64,000 bases of DNA from Rosettibacter primus. Its GTDB lineage: Bacteria > Bacteroidota > Ignavibacteria > Ignavibacteriales > Melioribacteraceae. The position numbers and the translations under genes are program-made. Below, in pieces: positions 37,192-45,440 of this stretch (position 1 is the stretch's first letter; the number at the start of each line of letters is the position of its first letter). Under the pieces are notes generated by a model. It searched no databases, was not told the DNA's origin, and saw nothing but the letters and a program-made list of their open reading frames with translations. The stretch lies in contig NZ_JAYKGK010000013.1 of the NCBI RefSeq assembly GCF_036860675.1, forward strand, positions 11,093 through 75,092. Direction: 5' to 3'.

Positions 37192-37485
37192 TTACTTATA
37201 ATTAATTTTTAGATTTCTTTTTTTAATAATATCCTTAGCACCATGTGTAATAATTGTACTAGATGGAATTATTATTTCAGAAACTGTAGAGTCTATCATC
37301 ATTAACATTCTTTCGGTTAATATGGGAGTTTTATATTCGCTCATATCTACTTCATAAACTTTTTTATTTGAAATATCATCGACTGTATTCTTTTCAGATA
37401 AAATATTAATTCCTCTCTTATTTAATTCTTTCAGTACTTCTGAAACTATAATTTCTACTAAGTATTTGAGATTAATGTTCTGCAC
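37192..37485 (-). CDS. Small BMC-associated protein with encapsulation-type helix, unknown function
   Basis: 97 residues from a GTG inside the end of the preceding BMC-P gene (14-base overlap). Residues 5-22 (NLKYLVEIIVSEVLKELN) form an amphipathic helix like those of encapsulated enzymes. A variable linker follows, then a C-terminal motif (about 54-95: PILTERML, SEIIIPSSTIITHGAKDIIKKR) resembling the short beta-segment at the start of EutT-type corrinoid adenosyltransferases, where TPSAREL occurs at the equivalent place. There is no catalytic domain. It may be a scaffold or shell-cargo linker. I do not recognise a named family. Confidence 0.7.
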   Translation of the reverse strand: MQNINLKYLVEIIVSEVLKELNKRGINILSEKNTVDDISNKKVYEVDMSEYKTPILTERMLMMIDSTVSEIIIPSSTIITHGAKDIIKKRNLKINYK

Positions 37486-37783
37486 CTTTTCTCTTTGTTT
37501 TCTTGTAAATGTAATTTCCTCCTTGCATAACAGAATCTACAATGCCAACAATTGTATTATCTGTAGCAACATCTTTTGTTAATTTTGTCAACCTTGCCGA
37601 AGATGAGGAACAAAGTAATACAATATCCCCTTCGCCTGCATTTACAGTGTCAACACATGCAACTGTATCTTTAGTTCTTTCCATATTCTCTGTAAGATAA
37701 TTTACAATCAAAATTTTCAATCCTTCGAGTTTTCCTTCTTTTCTTGTTGATACTAATTTTCCTATTACCAATCCAAGTTTCAT
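37472..37783 (-). CDS. BMC-P shell vertex protein (EutN/CcmL family) 4, operon-proximal
   Basis: 103 residues: MKLGLVIGKLVSTRKEGKLEGLKI, VACVDTVNAGEGDIVLLCSSSSAR, and DNTIVGIVDSVMQGGN, canonical for pentameric vertex proteins, with a basic tail (YIYKKTKRKGAEH). It starts 2 bases after the pduL stop and overlaps the next gene by 14 bases. It is a fourth BMC-P, separate from the tandem trio. Confidence 0.93.
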   Translation of the reverse strand: MKLGLVIGKLVSTRKEGKLEGLKILIVNYLTENMERTKDTVACVDTVNAGEGDIVLLCSSSSARLTKLTKDVATDNTIVGIVDSVMQGGNYIYKKTKRKGAEH

Positions 37784-37785
37784 AA

Positions 37786-38490
37786 TTACATTTTACCCAA
37801 AAATTCTGCGTATGCTTCACCTTTTATAAAAGCTGCATTGGCATCATCCGTATCAAGATGAATTTGTAAGCGCCAGTTATCATTTATTCTAATTAAAACA
37901 TTTTCAAAAATTGTACTTTTAATTCCTTGAATTCTTACTTTGCATAAATCACCATCTTTAACTCCTAAAATCATTGCTTCTTTACTATTCATATGAATAT
38001 GACGATTTGCAATGATAGCACATCTTTCAATGTATATTGAAGATTTTGGTCCGACAAGTGTTAAGGGGGCAGCATTCTCAAGCGAGCCCGAATTAACAAT
38101 TGGTGGTTCAATACCTAAATATATAGAGTCAGTAAGCGAGACTTCAACCTGGTCATATTTTCTTAAAGGTCCGAGTATTCTTACATTTTCAATGCATCTA
38201 AGTTTTGAGCCAACAATAGTCAATGTATGTTTCGAAGCAAATTCTCCTGGCTGATATAAAGGCCTCAGTGATTCAAATTTTGTTTCTTCTCCAAATAATT
38301 TATGAAAAGTTTTTTCTGTTAGATGGACATGTCGATTTGAAACCCCCACAGGAATTTTAGGCAGCTCTCTCTTAACAAAATTCTTATACTTATTCTCAAT
38401 TGATTTAGCAATTTCATCAGCTAAAAGAGAAATCAAATAATTTTCGTCAATATTTACATTACAATCACAAAATTGATTTTTTTCAGACAA
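37786..38490 (-). CDS. pduL: Phosphate propanoyltransferase PduL with N-terminal encapsulation helix
   Basis: 234 residues from a TTG start with GAGG upstream. Residues about 14-38 (IDENYLISLLADEIAKSIEN and following) look like a BMC encapsulation peptide. Two PduL beta-barrel repeats follow, with Zn2+ ligands H54/H56 in NRHVHLT, H163/H165 in NRHIHMN and H211 in HLDTDDANA; YQPGEFASKHTLTIVG and ILGPLRKYDQVEVS are diagnostic. It converts acyl-CoA plus phosphate to acyl-phosphate and regenerates CoA inside the shell; lactyl-CoA is the inferred substrate. It is the first gene of the BMC operon, 66-91 bases downstream of the operator half-sites. Confidence 0.95.
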   Translation of the reverse strand: MSEKNQFCDCNVNIDENYLISLLADEIAKSIENKYKNFVKRELPKIPVGVSNRHVHLTEKTFHKLFGEETKFESLRPLYQPGEFASKHTLTIVGSKLRCIENVRILGPLRKYDQVEVSLTDSIYLGIEPPIVNSGSLENAAPLTLVGPKSSIYIERCAIIANRHIHMNSKEAMILGVKDGDLCKVRIQGIKSTIFENVLIRINDNWRLQIHLDTDDANAAFIKGEAYAEFLGKM

Positions 38491-38555
38491 GATTTACCTC
38501 ATCTCGCTAATAATTATTTCTTTAATTAATAGGAATTCATTTAATATAAAGATGC

Positions 38556-38581
38556 CGAAAACCTTATCGAAAACCTTTAAG
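38556..38581. promoter_or_regulatory. Tandem operator half-sites at the BMC promoter
   Basis: CGAAAACCTT occurs twice as a direct repeat (38556-38565 and 38568-38577, period 12). TCGAAAACCTTTAAG (38567-38581) is a 15-base exact match to lacI operator O2 and 14 of 15 to O1. Unlike those, the arrangement here is tandem rather than a good palindrome. It sits just downstream of the -10 box. Confidence 0.65.
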
Positions 38582-38583
38582 CA

Positions 38584-38612
38584 AAGTTAAATTTTATTTT
38601 TTGTTTTGTCAA
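38584..38612 (-). promoter_or_regulatory. Promoter of the BMC operon
   Basis: Minus-strand TTGACA (38612-38607), 17-base spacer, TAACTT (38589-38584), in the 220-base gap between the ABC ATPase gene and pduL. Box sequences and spacing are identical to the lacI promoter. I see no clear terminator for the upstream transport operon in this gap. Confidence 0.65.
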
Positions 38613-38710
38613 GTAATCTTAATAGCAGTCTTCAAAAAATTTAATGGTGGGGGAATATTATTTTAAATCATTTGAATAACTTATTTCTAATACTAATCTA
38701 TTTTAAAAGT

Positions 38711-39805
38711 CTAATTAATTGCCAATTCTTTTTCATAGTCAAAGAAATAAAATTTATTCTTATCTAAATAAATATGTACTTTTTCCCCTTTTCTATAAAT
38801 TTCATTTGAATAAACTTTCCCGATAAATTGATTTTCATCAACTTTAAAGTATATGAAAATCTCATTCCCCATTGGTTCAACTAAATCGAGAATACTTACA
38901 AATTCATGTCTATTTTCATGTTTCTGTAAACTTATATTTTCAGGTCGTATACCTAAATAAATTTTTTTATCAATATATTTCCCAAGTTTTAATTTTTGTT
39001 CACCTGTCAAATTTATCATTAGTGAACCATTTAAGCTTCTAAATTGTAAATCTTCTCCCTGTATTATAATGCCTTCTATAAAATTCATGGATGGACTTCC
39101 AATAAATCCAGCAACAAATTTGTTAACAGGATTCTTATATAAATTCATAGGAGTATCAATTTGCTGGATTTCACCATCTTTAAGAACAATAATTCTATCG
39201 CCCATTGTCATTGCTTCTACTTGATCATGAGTTACATAAATCATTGTTGCTTTTAACTGCTGATGTAATTTTGTAATTTCTGCTCTCATCTGAACTCTCA
39301 TCTTTGCATCGAGATTGCTTAGAGGCTCATCGAACAAAAATACTTTTGGGTTTCGAACAATCGCTCTGCCAACTGCAACCCGTTGTTTTTGTCCACCCGA
39401 AAGCTGTTTGGGTTTTTTATCAAGTAATTCTTCAATACCTAAAATTTTTGCTGCGATAATTACTCTTGTCTTAATTTCTTCTTTCGGATATTTTCTTAAT
39501 TTTAATCCAAAAGCCATATTTTCAAATACAGTCATATGAGGATACAATGCATAATTCTGAAATACCATTGCAATATCTCTTTGTGCTGGCAATACATCAT
39601 TCATCAATTTATTATCAATAAAAAGTTCTCCTTCTGATATATCTTCAAGTCCTGCTATCATTCTCAAAATTGTAGATTTACCACATCCTGTAGGACCAAC
39701 AAGCACAACAAATTCATTATCATTTACAGTGAAGCTAACATTTTTAACTGCTTTATTATCAGAATCATAAATTTTTGAAACGTTTACTAATTTTACTTCT
39801 GCCAT
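38711..39805 (-). CDS. Sugar ABC transporter ATP-binding protein (MalK/UgpC/MsmX type)
   Basis: 364 residues. Walker A GPTGCGKST, signature LSGGQKQRVAVGRA, Walker B VFLFDEPLSNLD and the switch His in YVTHDQVEAM are intact. The C-terminal extension (about 240-364) has the TOBE/OB folds of CUT1 ATPases (YLGIRPENISL). It energises uptake through the two permeases encoded 12-14 kb upstream in the same gene run. It could serve several sugar importers, as MsmX does. It starts 12 bases after the large T9SS protein and is the last gene of the mannoside operon. Confidence 0.95.
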   Translation of the reverse strand: MAEVKLVNVSKIYDSDNKAVKNVSFTVNDNEFVVLVGPTGCGKSTILRMIAGLEDISEGELFIDNKLMNDVLPAQRDIAMVFQNYALYPHMTVFENMAFGLKLRKYPKEEIKTRVIIAAKILGIEELLDKKPKQLSGGQKQRVAVGRAIVRNPKVFLFDEPLSNLDAKMRVQMRAEITKLHQQLKATMIYVTHDQVEAMTMGDRIIVLKDGEIQQIDTPMNLYKNPVNKFVAGFIGSPSMNFIEGIIIQGEDLQFRSLNGSLMINLTGEQKLKLGKYIDKKIYLGIRPENISLQKHENRHEFVSILDLVEPMGNEIFIYFKVDENQFIGKVYSNEIYRKGEKVHIYLDKNKFYFFDYEKELAIN

Positions 39806-39817
39806 AATAATCCTCTT

Positions 39818-42800
39818 TTATTTCATTAAAATTAGTTTTTTGATTTTCATATTTTGGTTCGTCCTTAAAATACAAAAGTAAATTCCAGATGGGACAACAT
39901 TTCCATAATTATTTTTACCATCCCATTTTATTTCAAAAATACCTGGTGATTGCGTTTCGTCAAATAGCAGTTTTATTTCCTTACCAAGTATATCATAAAT
40001 TTTTAATTGAACTCTCGTTAGTTCTAATATTTGATAAATTATAACTGTATTTGAATTAAACGGATTCGGGAAATTGTAAAGAAATATTTCATTAGAATTA
40101 ATTAAAGAACTATACTCCTTTACTGAACTTGGTATATCATTTAACTTATAAATCTCATCGGGCATAAGAGCATAATCATAAATTCTTACATCATCAATAA
40201 TTCCTTTGAAGTTATAATTAGAGTTTGCAGGAAGCATTTGAGCAATGGTTAAATCAATATCTGATAATTGCAATTTGCCTGTCCACGAAGCAAATGAATT
40301 TAGCTCGCCATTAATCCACAACTCTGCATCTTTCCCATTATAATTTACTATACAATGAATAAATTTATTTAGAACAAGTTGACTTTCACTATCAAGGTCT
40401 AAAATGCCATTACCCGTTTTGTCAGTTTTAATAGTCCATCTTAATTTTTTATTTGCAATAGAAACTTTATAACGCTTATCATAACTGCCATGAGAAATTA
40501 TGTAAGATTCTTTTTCACTTAGTTCATCTAATTTAATCCAGAAGCTAATTGTTATTGCATTTTGAAAATTCAATGAAGGAGAATTTTTTATCAATATATA
40601 ATCATTAATTCCATCAAATTGTAATGCTGAGTTTGACTTCCCAAAACGGTCATTCACAAAAATTGCTCCATAAATTATTCCGTTATTGCCATTTCCGCTT
40701 TCATCGTTTCCATTTCCATTAAAGGGCAAATACATTATTAATTTTCCAAAAGTACTTTCACTAAAATTTCTTACCATAATTTTCAAACTATCTCTGGCTA
40801 TCCCCCCTTTTCCATCTCTTACTGTGCATATAACGTAATAATCTCCTTCAATATCTGGGGCTGTCCACATAGCAGAATCTGATGTTTGATTTATATAACC
40901 AAATTTTGAATTCCAATTAAAACTCAGACTGTCATTATCAATATCTTCAGCATAACAAATTAATTTTGCTTTTTCTCCTAAATTAATTTTTCTTGGAATT
41001 GCTTTGATGTACTTAATATCTGGTGAATGATTAATATTACTTACAATATCTATTGATAATGAAGCTGAATCTTTCTCTCCAAATGTATCTTCCACTATTA
41101 CTTTGATAATGGCTGTTGTAGATTTATTTGGAGCAACGAAATCAACATAAGAACCCCCGCCTAATATACTGCCTTCACTTACTTGCCAATAATATTTAAG
41201 TTGATCATTATCTTTATCAACAGCAGTGCAATAAATTTTTGTTGATCTATTTTGTATCAATTTTTCTGAAACAGCGGCAAGACTTTTTATTCTTGGCTGA
41301 TGATTACTAACTTGTTGATTAACATTATAATCTACAACTACTCCATCTATTAATAATTTGTTCATTTTATATTCTATTTTACCATTCGAAGGGGTTAGAA
41401 CAATTATTATTGCAGAATTTGCTGGAATTAAAACATCAAAATCATTCGAAATATTTTTTGCAAGAAATGAATTATTAATTGTTTCATAAATATCAAAAAT
41501 TCCATCTGGTAAATTTATTCTTACTGATTTTGATTCTTCATAAGGATTAAATAAAAGAAAAGTTGGATAAGAATTTTTCTGGAAGAAATCTGTTTTGTTC
41601 AAATTGAGTTTTAAAATTTTGGAAACATTAGTAGTATCTACAATTGAAGCAAGATAACCGACAGAAGATGAACTGTAGAGAGATAAATTTGTCTTTGCCC
41701 AGCCGCCTTTAATTGCATCACCAGTAGCTTCTGGCCAATTAGAATTTGATTTTAATAATGCTTCATAAGCAATATATGAATTAGGATCATATTTATGAGC
41801 CCAGTCTTCACTATCTTGCCGAATGTCATCTAAATATTTACTGTAAAATAATCTTAATGAATTAGCTGCATTCAGAACCCATTTACCAATTGCACGAGCA
41901 AATCTTTCATCATATCTTGCAACAGGAACTAAAGCACCAATTTGTTGAAATGTGTTCATTGAGAATGCGTATTGTCTATCAAAGTCTTCACCAATCAAAC
42001 CATTAATATCATAAATACCCCATTTGCCTAATAATACATTCCATTTTCTAAGATTAGTAAAACTAAAACACCAGTTGAACATTTTTTCAATGTCATAATC
42101 AGTTCCAATTTCTGCGTTCATCCTAACAGCTGTATAAACACCATAAGGAAGTTGAATTTCATAAGCTGGATTTATTGTTAACGAATTCAAAAATTCTAAA
42201 CACCATTCTGCACCAATTAAATATTTCTTATCTCTAGTTGTTACATAAGCATTATAAAGAATATAAGCAATTGCACCAGCTGCTTCGGGTTCTTCAACTC
42301 CAATTTTATAAGATTTTTTATTTATAAAGTCCCAACCACGATAATTGAAGTTGGGATATTGCCAGGGAGTTGTACTTCCGCCACTTAATTTTGCTACTTC
42401 AAGAAATCTATCAGCAATAATTCTAAATTGATAATCATAATCTTCAACATCTGTATATAATGAATATAATTGATAGAAAAAAACATTCGGCATTGTTTCA
42501 TACCACCAGTCATCATAAGTATCATTATGAGGAGAATTTTTATAGACATTCATTTCAGGTCTTTTGTTAAAATATTCTCTGCTCATCTTAACCCAATCAA
42601 AGCCATTCTGATTTCTTTTATCAATCCCAATGAGTGTTGCACTTATAATTGATGGAAGAACATTTATTGCTTCGCTGTTATTTGGGCTATTAGTGCCCAC
42701 ATAAGAATGCAAACCAAAGCTAATTTCATCAGGATAATTAATTGAACTGTTAAATAAAAATATTAATGGCAGATATTCACCATTAGCATTCAAATTATAA

Positions 42801-42964
42801 ATTAATGAATCATAACCACGAGCAACGGCTTTCCAATCTCTCATTTCATAAGGTGAAGGAATATTTGGCATTTTTTCAATTCGTTCAATTTCGATTTGTT
42901 GTGAGTAACAGTTGAAAAACAAAATTAAATTAATGATGAAAAGTTTTTTAATTCTTAAAAACAT
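39818..42964 (-). CDS. Large secreted protein: alpha/alpha-barrel-like module, Ig-like repeats, LamG, T9SS tail; function unknown
   Basis: 1048 residues with a signal peptide (FLRIKKLFIINLILFFNCYSQ). Residues about 30-430 are helix-rich with Trp/Tyr-rich loops (DDWWYETMPNVFFYQLY, TTPWQYPNFNYRGWDF, GEDFDRQYAFSMNTFQQIG), suggesting an alpha/alpha-toroid glycoside hydrolase or lyase I cannot assign. A beta-rich region (about 440-540) is followed by two Ig/PKD-like domains (about 555-745: DNDQLKYYWQVSEG, IDNDSLSFNWN), a LamG/concanavalin-like lectin domain (about 750-935: YLPFNGNGNDESGN, ITISFWIKL), and a T9SS tail (YNFPNPFNSNTV). It is probably a surface enzyme acting on the operon's glycan. It starts 2 bases after the beta-mannosidase. 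Confidence 0.7.
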   Translation of the reverse strand: MFLRIKKLFIINLILFFNCYSQQIEIERIEKMPNIPSPYEMRDWKAVARGYDSLIYNLNANGEYLPLIFLFNSSINYPDEISFGLHSYVGTNSPNNSEAINVLPSIISATLIGIDKRNQNGFDWVKMSREYFNKRPEMNVYKNSPHNDTYDDWWYETMPNVFFYQLYSLYTDVEDYDYQFRIIADRFLEVAKLSGGSTTPWQYPNFNYRGWDFINKKSYKIGVEEPEAAGAIAYILYNAYVTTRDKKYLIGAEWCLEFLNSLTINPAYEIQLPYGVYTAVRMNAEIGTDYDIEKMFNWCFSFTNLRKWNVLLGKWGIYDINGLIGEDFDRQYAFSMNTFQQIGALVPVARYDERFARAIGKWVLNAANSLRLFYSKYLDDIRQDSEDWAHKYDPNSYIAYEALLKSNSNWPEATGDAIKGGWAKTNLSLYSSSSVGYLASIVDTTNVSKILKLNLNKTDFFQKNSYPTFLLFNPYEESKSVRINLPDGIFDIYETINNSFLAKNISNDFDVLIPANSAIIIVLTPSNGKIEYKMNKLLIDGVVVDYNVNQQVSNHQPRIKSLAAVSEKLIQNRSTKIYCTAVDKDNDQLKYYWQVSEGSILGGGSYVDFVAPNKSTTAIIKVIVEDTFGEKDSASLSIDIVSNINHSPDIKYIKAIPRKINLGEKAKLICYAEDIDNDSLSFNWNSKFGYINQTSDSAMWTAPDIEGDYYVICTVRDGKGGIARDSLKIMVRNFSESTFGKLIMYLPFNGNGNDESGNGNNGIIYGAIFVNDRFGKSNSALQFDGINDYILIKNSPSLNFQNAITISFWIKLDELSEKESYIISHGSYDKRYKVSIANKKLRWTIKTDKTGNGILDLDSESQLVLNKFIHCIVNYNGKDAELWINGELNSFASWTGKLQLSDIDLTIAQMLPANSNYNFKGIIDDVRIYDYALMPDEIYKLNDIPSSVKEYSSLINSNEIFLYNFPNPFNSNTVIIYQILELTRVQLKIYDILGKEIKLLFDETQSPGIFEIKWDGKNNYGNVVPSGIYFCILRTNQNMKIKKLILMK

Positions 42965-42966
42965 TT

Positions 42967-45411
42967 TTAATCACATAGAAATTGATTAAGGCAATAAATT
43001 TCAATATCGTCTTCTATTAACTCTGTATTTTTTTGAGCCTTTATTAATACTTTTTCATCAGGCAATAAAATAAATCCTCTATCAGAAAATATTGCTTTAG
43101 AAGAAATTAAATCGACAAAGATTGAAAGCTTATTTGAAGTAACTTCTAAAAATTTTTCTTCATCTTTTGGAATTAACTTTAATTTAATTTCTGGCTTCGG
43201 AAGTTTTATATGTTTCCACTCTTGAAATGCATATACATCTCTAAAAATTTGAATTCCATTTTCATCATAAATTGTTAAAATAATTATTGAAGAAGAACCA
43301 AAATTATTTTTAATCGTAATTAAATTACTGATTGAATTGCTTTTGATTATTATTGATTTATTTTTTTCATAAAGAATTTCACTGCTGCTCGATTCAACAA
43401 TAAATAATTTTAATATCCCCATGAAATTCTTTTCTTTCTGATTTAACCCTAAGATAAATATTCCTTTTTCATTTACATCAATTTTAGTGACAACATCTGC
43501 AAAAATTTTTTTTACAAAATAGTAAGACAACTTCGGTTTAAGTTCACTATCAATTAAAGACCAGCTTACAACAGGCCAGGTATCATTGATTTGCCAGATT
43601 ATGCTTCCATTTGTTCCTGGTTGATTGAAACGCCAGTGTTCAAGACAAGTTTTAAGCGCCAAGCCTTGATTAAGTTGTGTTAAATAAATGAATTCATCCC
43701 ACTTAGTACTTAACGGAAGATGAGCACTCAAAAATTTTATTAATCTTTCCGTTCCTTCGATTTGTTTATTATGAAACTCAAATATTTTACTATTGATTTT
43801 TCTTTCTTCAACAGGAATTACTTTTTCAAGAGTTGATTTATTAGCTGGTCCTTGAAATCCAAATTCTGTAACAAACAAACTGTTATCATTTTTTACTTCA
43901 GAATAATCAATCCATCTGCTCCATATATCCCATTGATGGCGATTGCCGCTGTATTGTGAATTCGGGTCTTCATCAAAACCAAATGGCGACGATTCCCAAT
44001 ATGGTCTTAATGGATCAACTTCTTTCAGAATAGATGGAATTATTTTACTAAATATTTTATAGCCAGGCATTTTTTTATAACTCTTCTTCTGTTCCTGATA
44101 CCAAATCCATTCATTCTCATTATTACCGCACCATATTGCTATTGATGGATGATATTGTAATCTGTTTACATTATAAGAAACTTCTTTTTTAACATTTTGA
44201 ATAAATTCTGAATGTTCGGGATATGAACCGCATGCAAACATAAAATCCTGCCAGATTAATAATCCAAGCTCGTCACATATTTCATAGAAAATATCATTTT
44301 CATAAATTCCGCCGCCCCATACACGAACGAAGTTCATATTTGCGTCTTTAGCATAAGTAAGTAACTTACGATATTTATCTTCTGTTACTCTCGTCAAAAA
44401 TGCATCAGCAGGAATCCAGTTTGCTCCCTTTGCAAAAATTTTTTTACCATTAACAATAAATCCAAATGAATTCTTATTTTTTTCTTTTAATTGCAATTCA
44501 ATTTTTCTAATGCCTACTTTTTTATTTAATGAATCCAAAACATTTTTATTTTTATTGAGCAGTTTAATTTCCAAATCATACAAATTTTGTTTGCCATAAC
44601 CATTAGGCATCCACAATTCGCAATTTTCAATTTTGAATTTAATCTTATTTTTGCCTTTAATTACTTCAATTAATTTATTTGTTGAATAATTCTCGTTGTT
44701 AATTTTTATCGCTGCTAATATTTTTTCATTTGTATTTTTCTTTACATCAAATATTACCTCGACAACTGCATAATTGTTTTTTATTTCAATTGTATTAAAA
44801 AGAAAATTTTCTATTTCTGCTTCGCTTTCTTTTTTGAGATAAACATTCTTCCAGATTCCGATAGTTGGAAAAGATGGTCCCCAATCCCAGCCAAAAGAGT
44901 ATTGTGCTTTTCTGATGTAAACTCGATATGAATTTAATGCGACTGGAAGTTTGCCGTATTTCTTTTCTTGTTTTATTGCATAATTAACTGGCGATTCGAA
45001 ATATAATTTTAATTCATTGTTTTTTGGTTTAAGCAGTTTTGTCACATCATATTCATATTTCAAAAACATATTAGATGTTGTCCCTAATTGAATATCGTTC
45101 AAATAAATATTTGCAACCGTATCAATACCTTCAAAGATTAATTTTATTGGTGAAGAATTTTTATAATCAAAGGGTGAATCAAAAATTGTTTTATAAATCC
45201 AATCTGATTCAGAAATCCAGTTAAGTCGTTTTTCATTATCCGAGTAAAATGGTTCTTCAATTAAATTGTTTGATAAAAGGTCTGTATGAACAGTGCCAGG
45301 AATCTCAGCTTTTATGCTCTTTATTTTTTTTATTTCATTCGGTGTCGATGATGAATAATTGTTTCCTAATTTCAATTCCCAATTTTTATTAAGGATGAAC
45401 TTTTCTTTCAT
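42967..45411 (-). CDS. GH2 beta-mannosidase, cytoplasmic
   Basis: 814 residues without a signal peptide. GH2 beta-mannosidase hallmarks: KAEIPGTVHTDLL, SESDWIYKTIF, LIFEGIDTVANIYLN and ARKAQYSFGWDWGPSFPTIGIW-like RKAQYSFGWDWGPS; barrel motifs FAKGANWIPADAF and VRVWGGGIYE; acid/base Glu in WCGNNENEW and nucleophile Glu in VTEFGFQG. It releases mannose from non-reducing ends of beta-mannosides imported by the ABC transporter. Together with two GH130 enzymes it defines the operon as beta-mannoside-directed. N-glycan mannosyl-chitobiose is an alternative substrate. Confidence 0.92.
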   Translation of the reverse strand: MKEKFILNKNWELKLGNNYSSSTPNEIKKIKSIKAEIPGTVHTDLLSNNLIEEPFYSDNEKRLNWISESDWIYKTIFDSPFDYKNSSPIKLIFEGIDTVANIYLNDIQLGTTSNMFLKYEYDVTKLLKPKNNELKLYFESPVNYAIKQEKKYGKLPVALNSYRVYIRKAQYSFGWDWGPSFPTIGIWKNVYLKKESEAEIENFLFNTIEIKNNYAVVEVIFDVKKNTNEKILAAIKINNENYSTNKLIEVIKGKNKIKFKIENCELWMPNGYGKQNLYDLEIKLLNKNKNVLDSLNKKVGIRKIELQLKEKNKNSFGFIVNGKKIFAKGANWIPADAFLTRVTEDKYRKLLTYAKDANMNFVRVWGGGIYENDIFYEICDELGLLIWQDFMFACGSYPEHSEFIQNVKKEVSYNVNRLQYHPSIAIWCGNNENEWIWYQEQKKSYKKMPGYKIFSKIIPSILKEVDPLRPYWESSPFGFDEDPNSQYSGNRHQWDIWSRWIDYSEVKNDNSLFVTEFGFQGPANKSTLEKVIPVEERKINSKIFEFHNKQIEGTERLIKFLSAHLPLSTKWDEFIYLTQLNQGLALKTCLEHWRFNQPGTNGSIIWQINDTWPVVSWSLIDSELKPKLSYYFVKKIFADVVTKIDVNEKGIFILGLNQKEKNFMGILKLFIVESSSSEILYEKNKSIIIKSNSISNLITIKNNFGSSSIIILTIYDENGIQIFRDVYAFQEWKHIKLPKPEIKLKLIPKDEEKFLEVTSNKLSIFVDLISSKAIFSDRGFILLPDEKVLIKAQKNTELIEDDIEIYCLNQFLCD

Positions 45412-45440
45412 AAATATTACTCTCCCAAATAATGATTATG

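Noticed and set aside
37192..37485. Call as EutT adenosyltransferase fragment
   Set aside because: Only a short segment resembles EutT; there is no ATP- or corrinoid-binding domain and no B12 enzyme in the operon.
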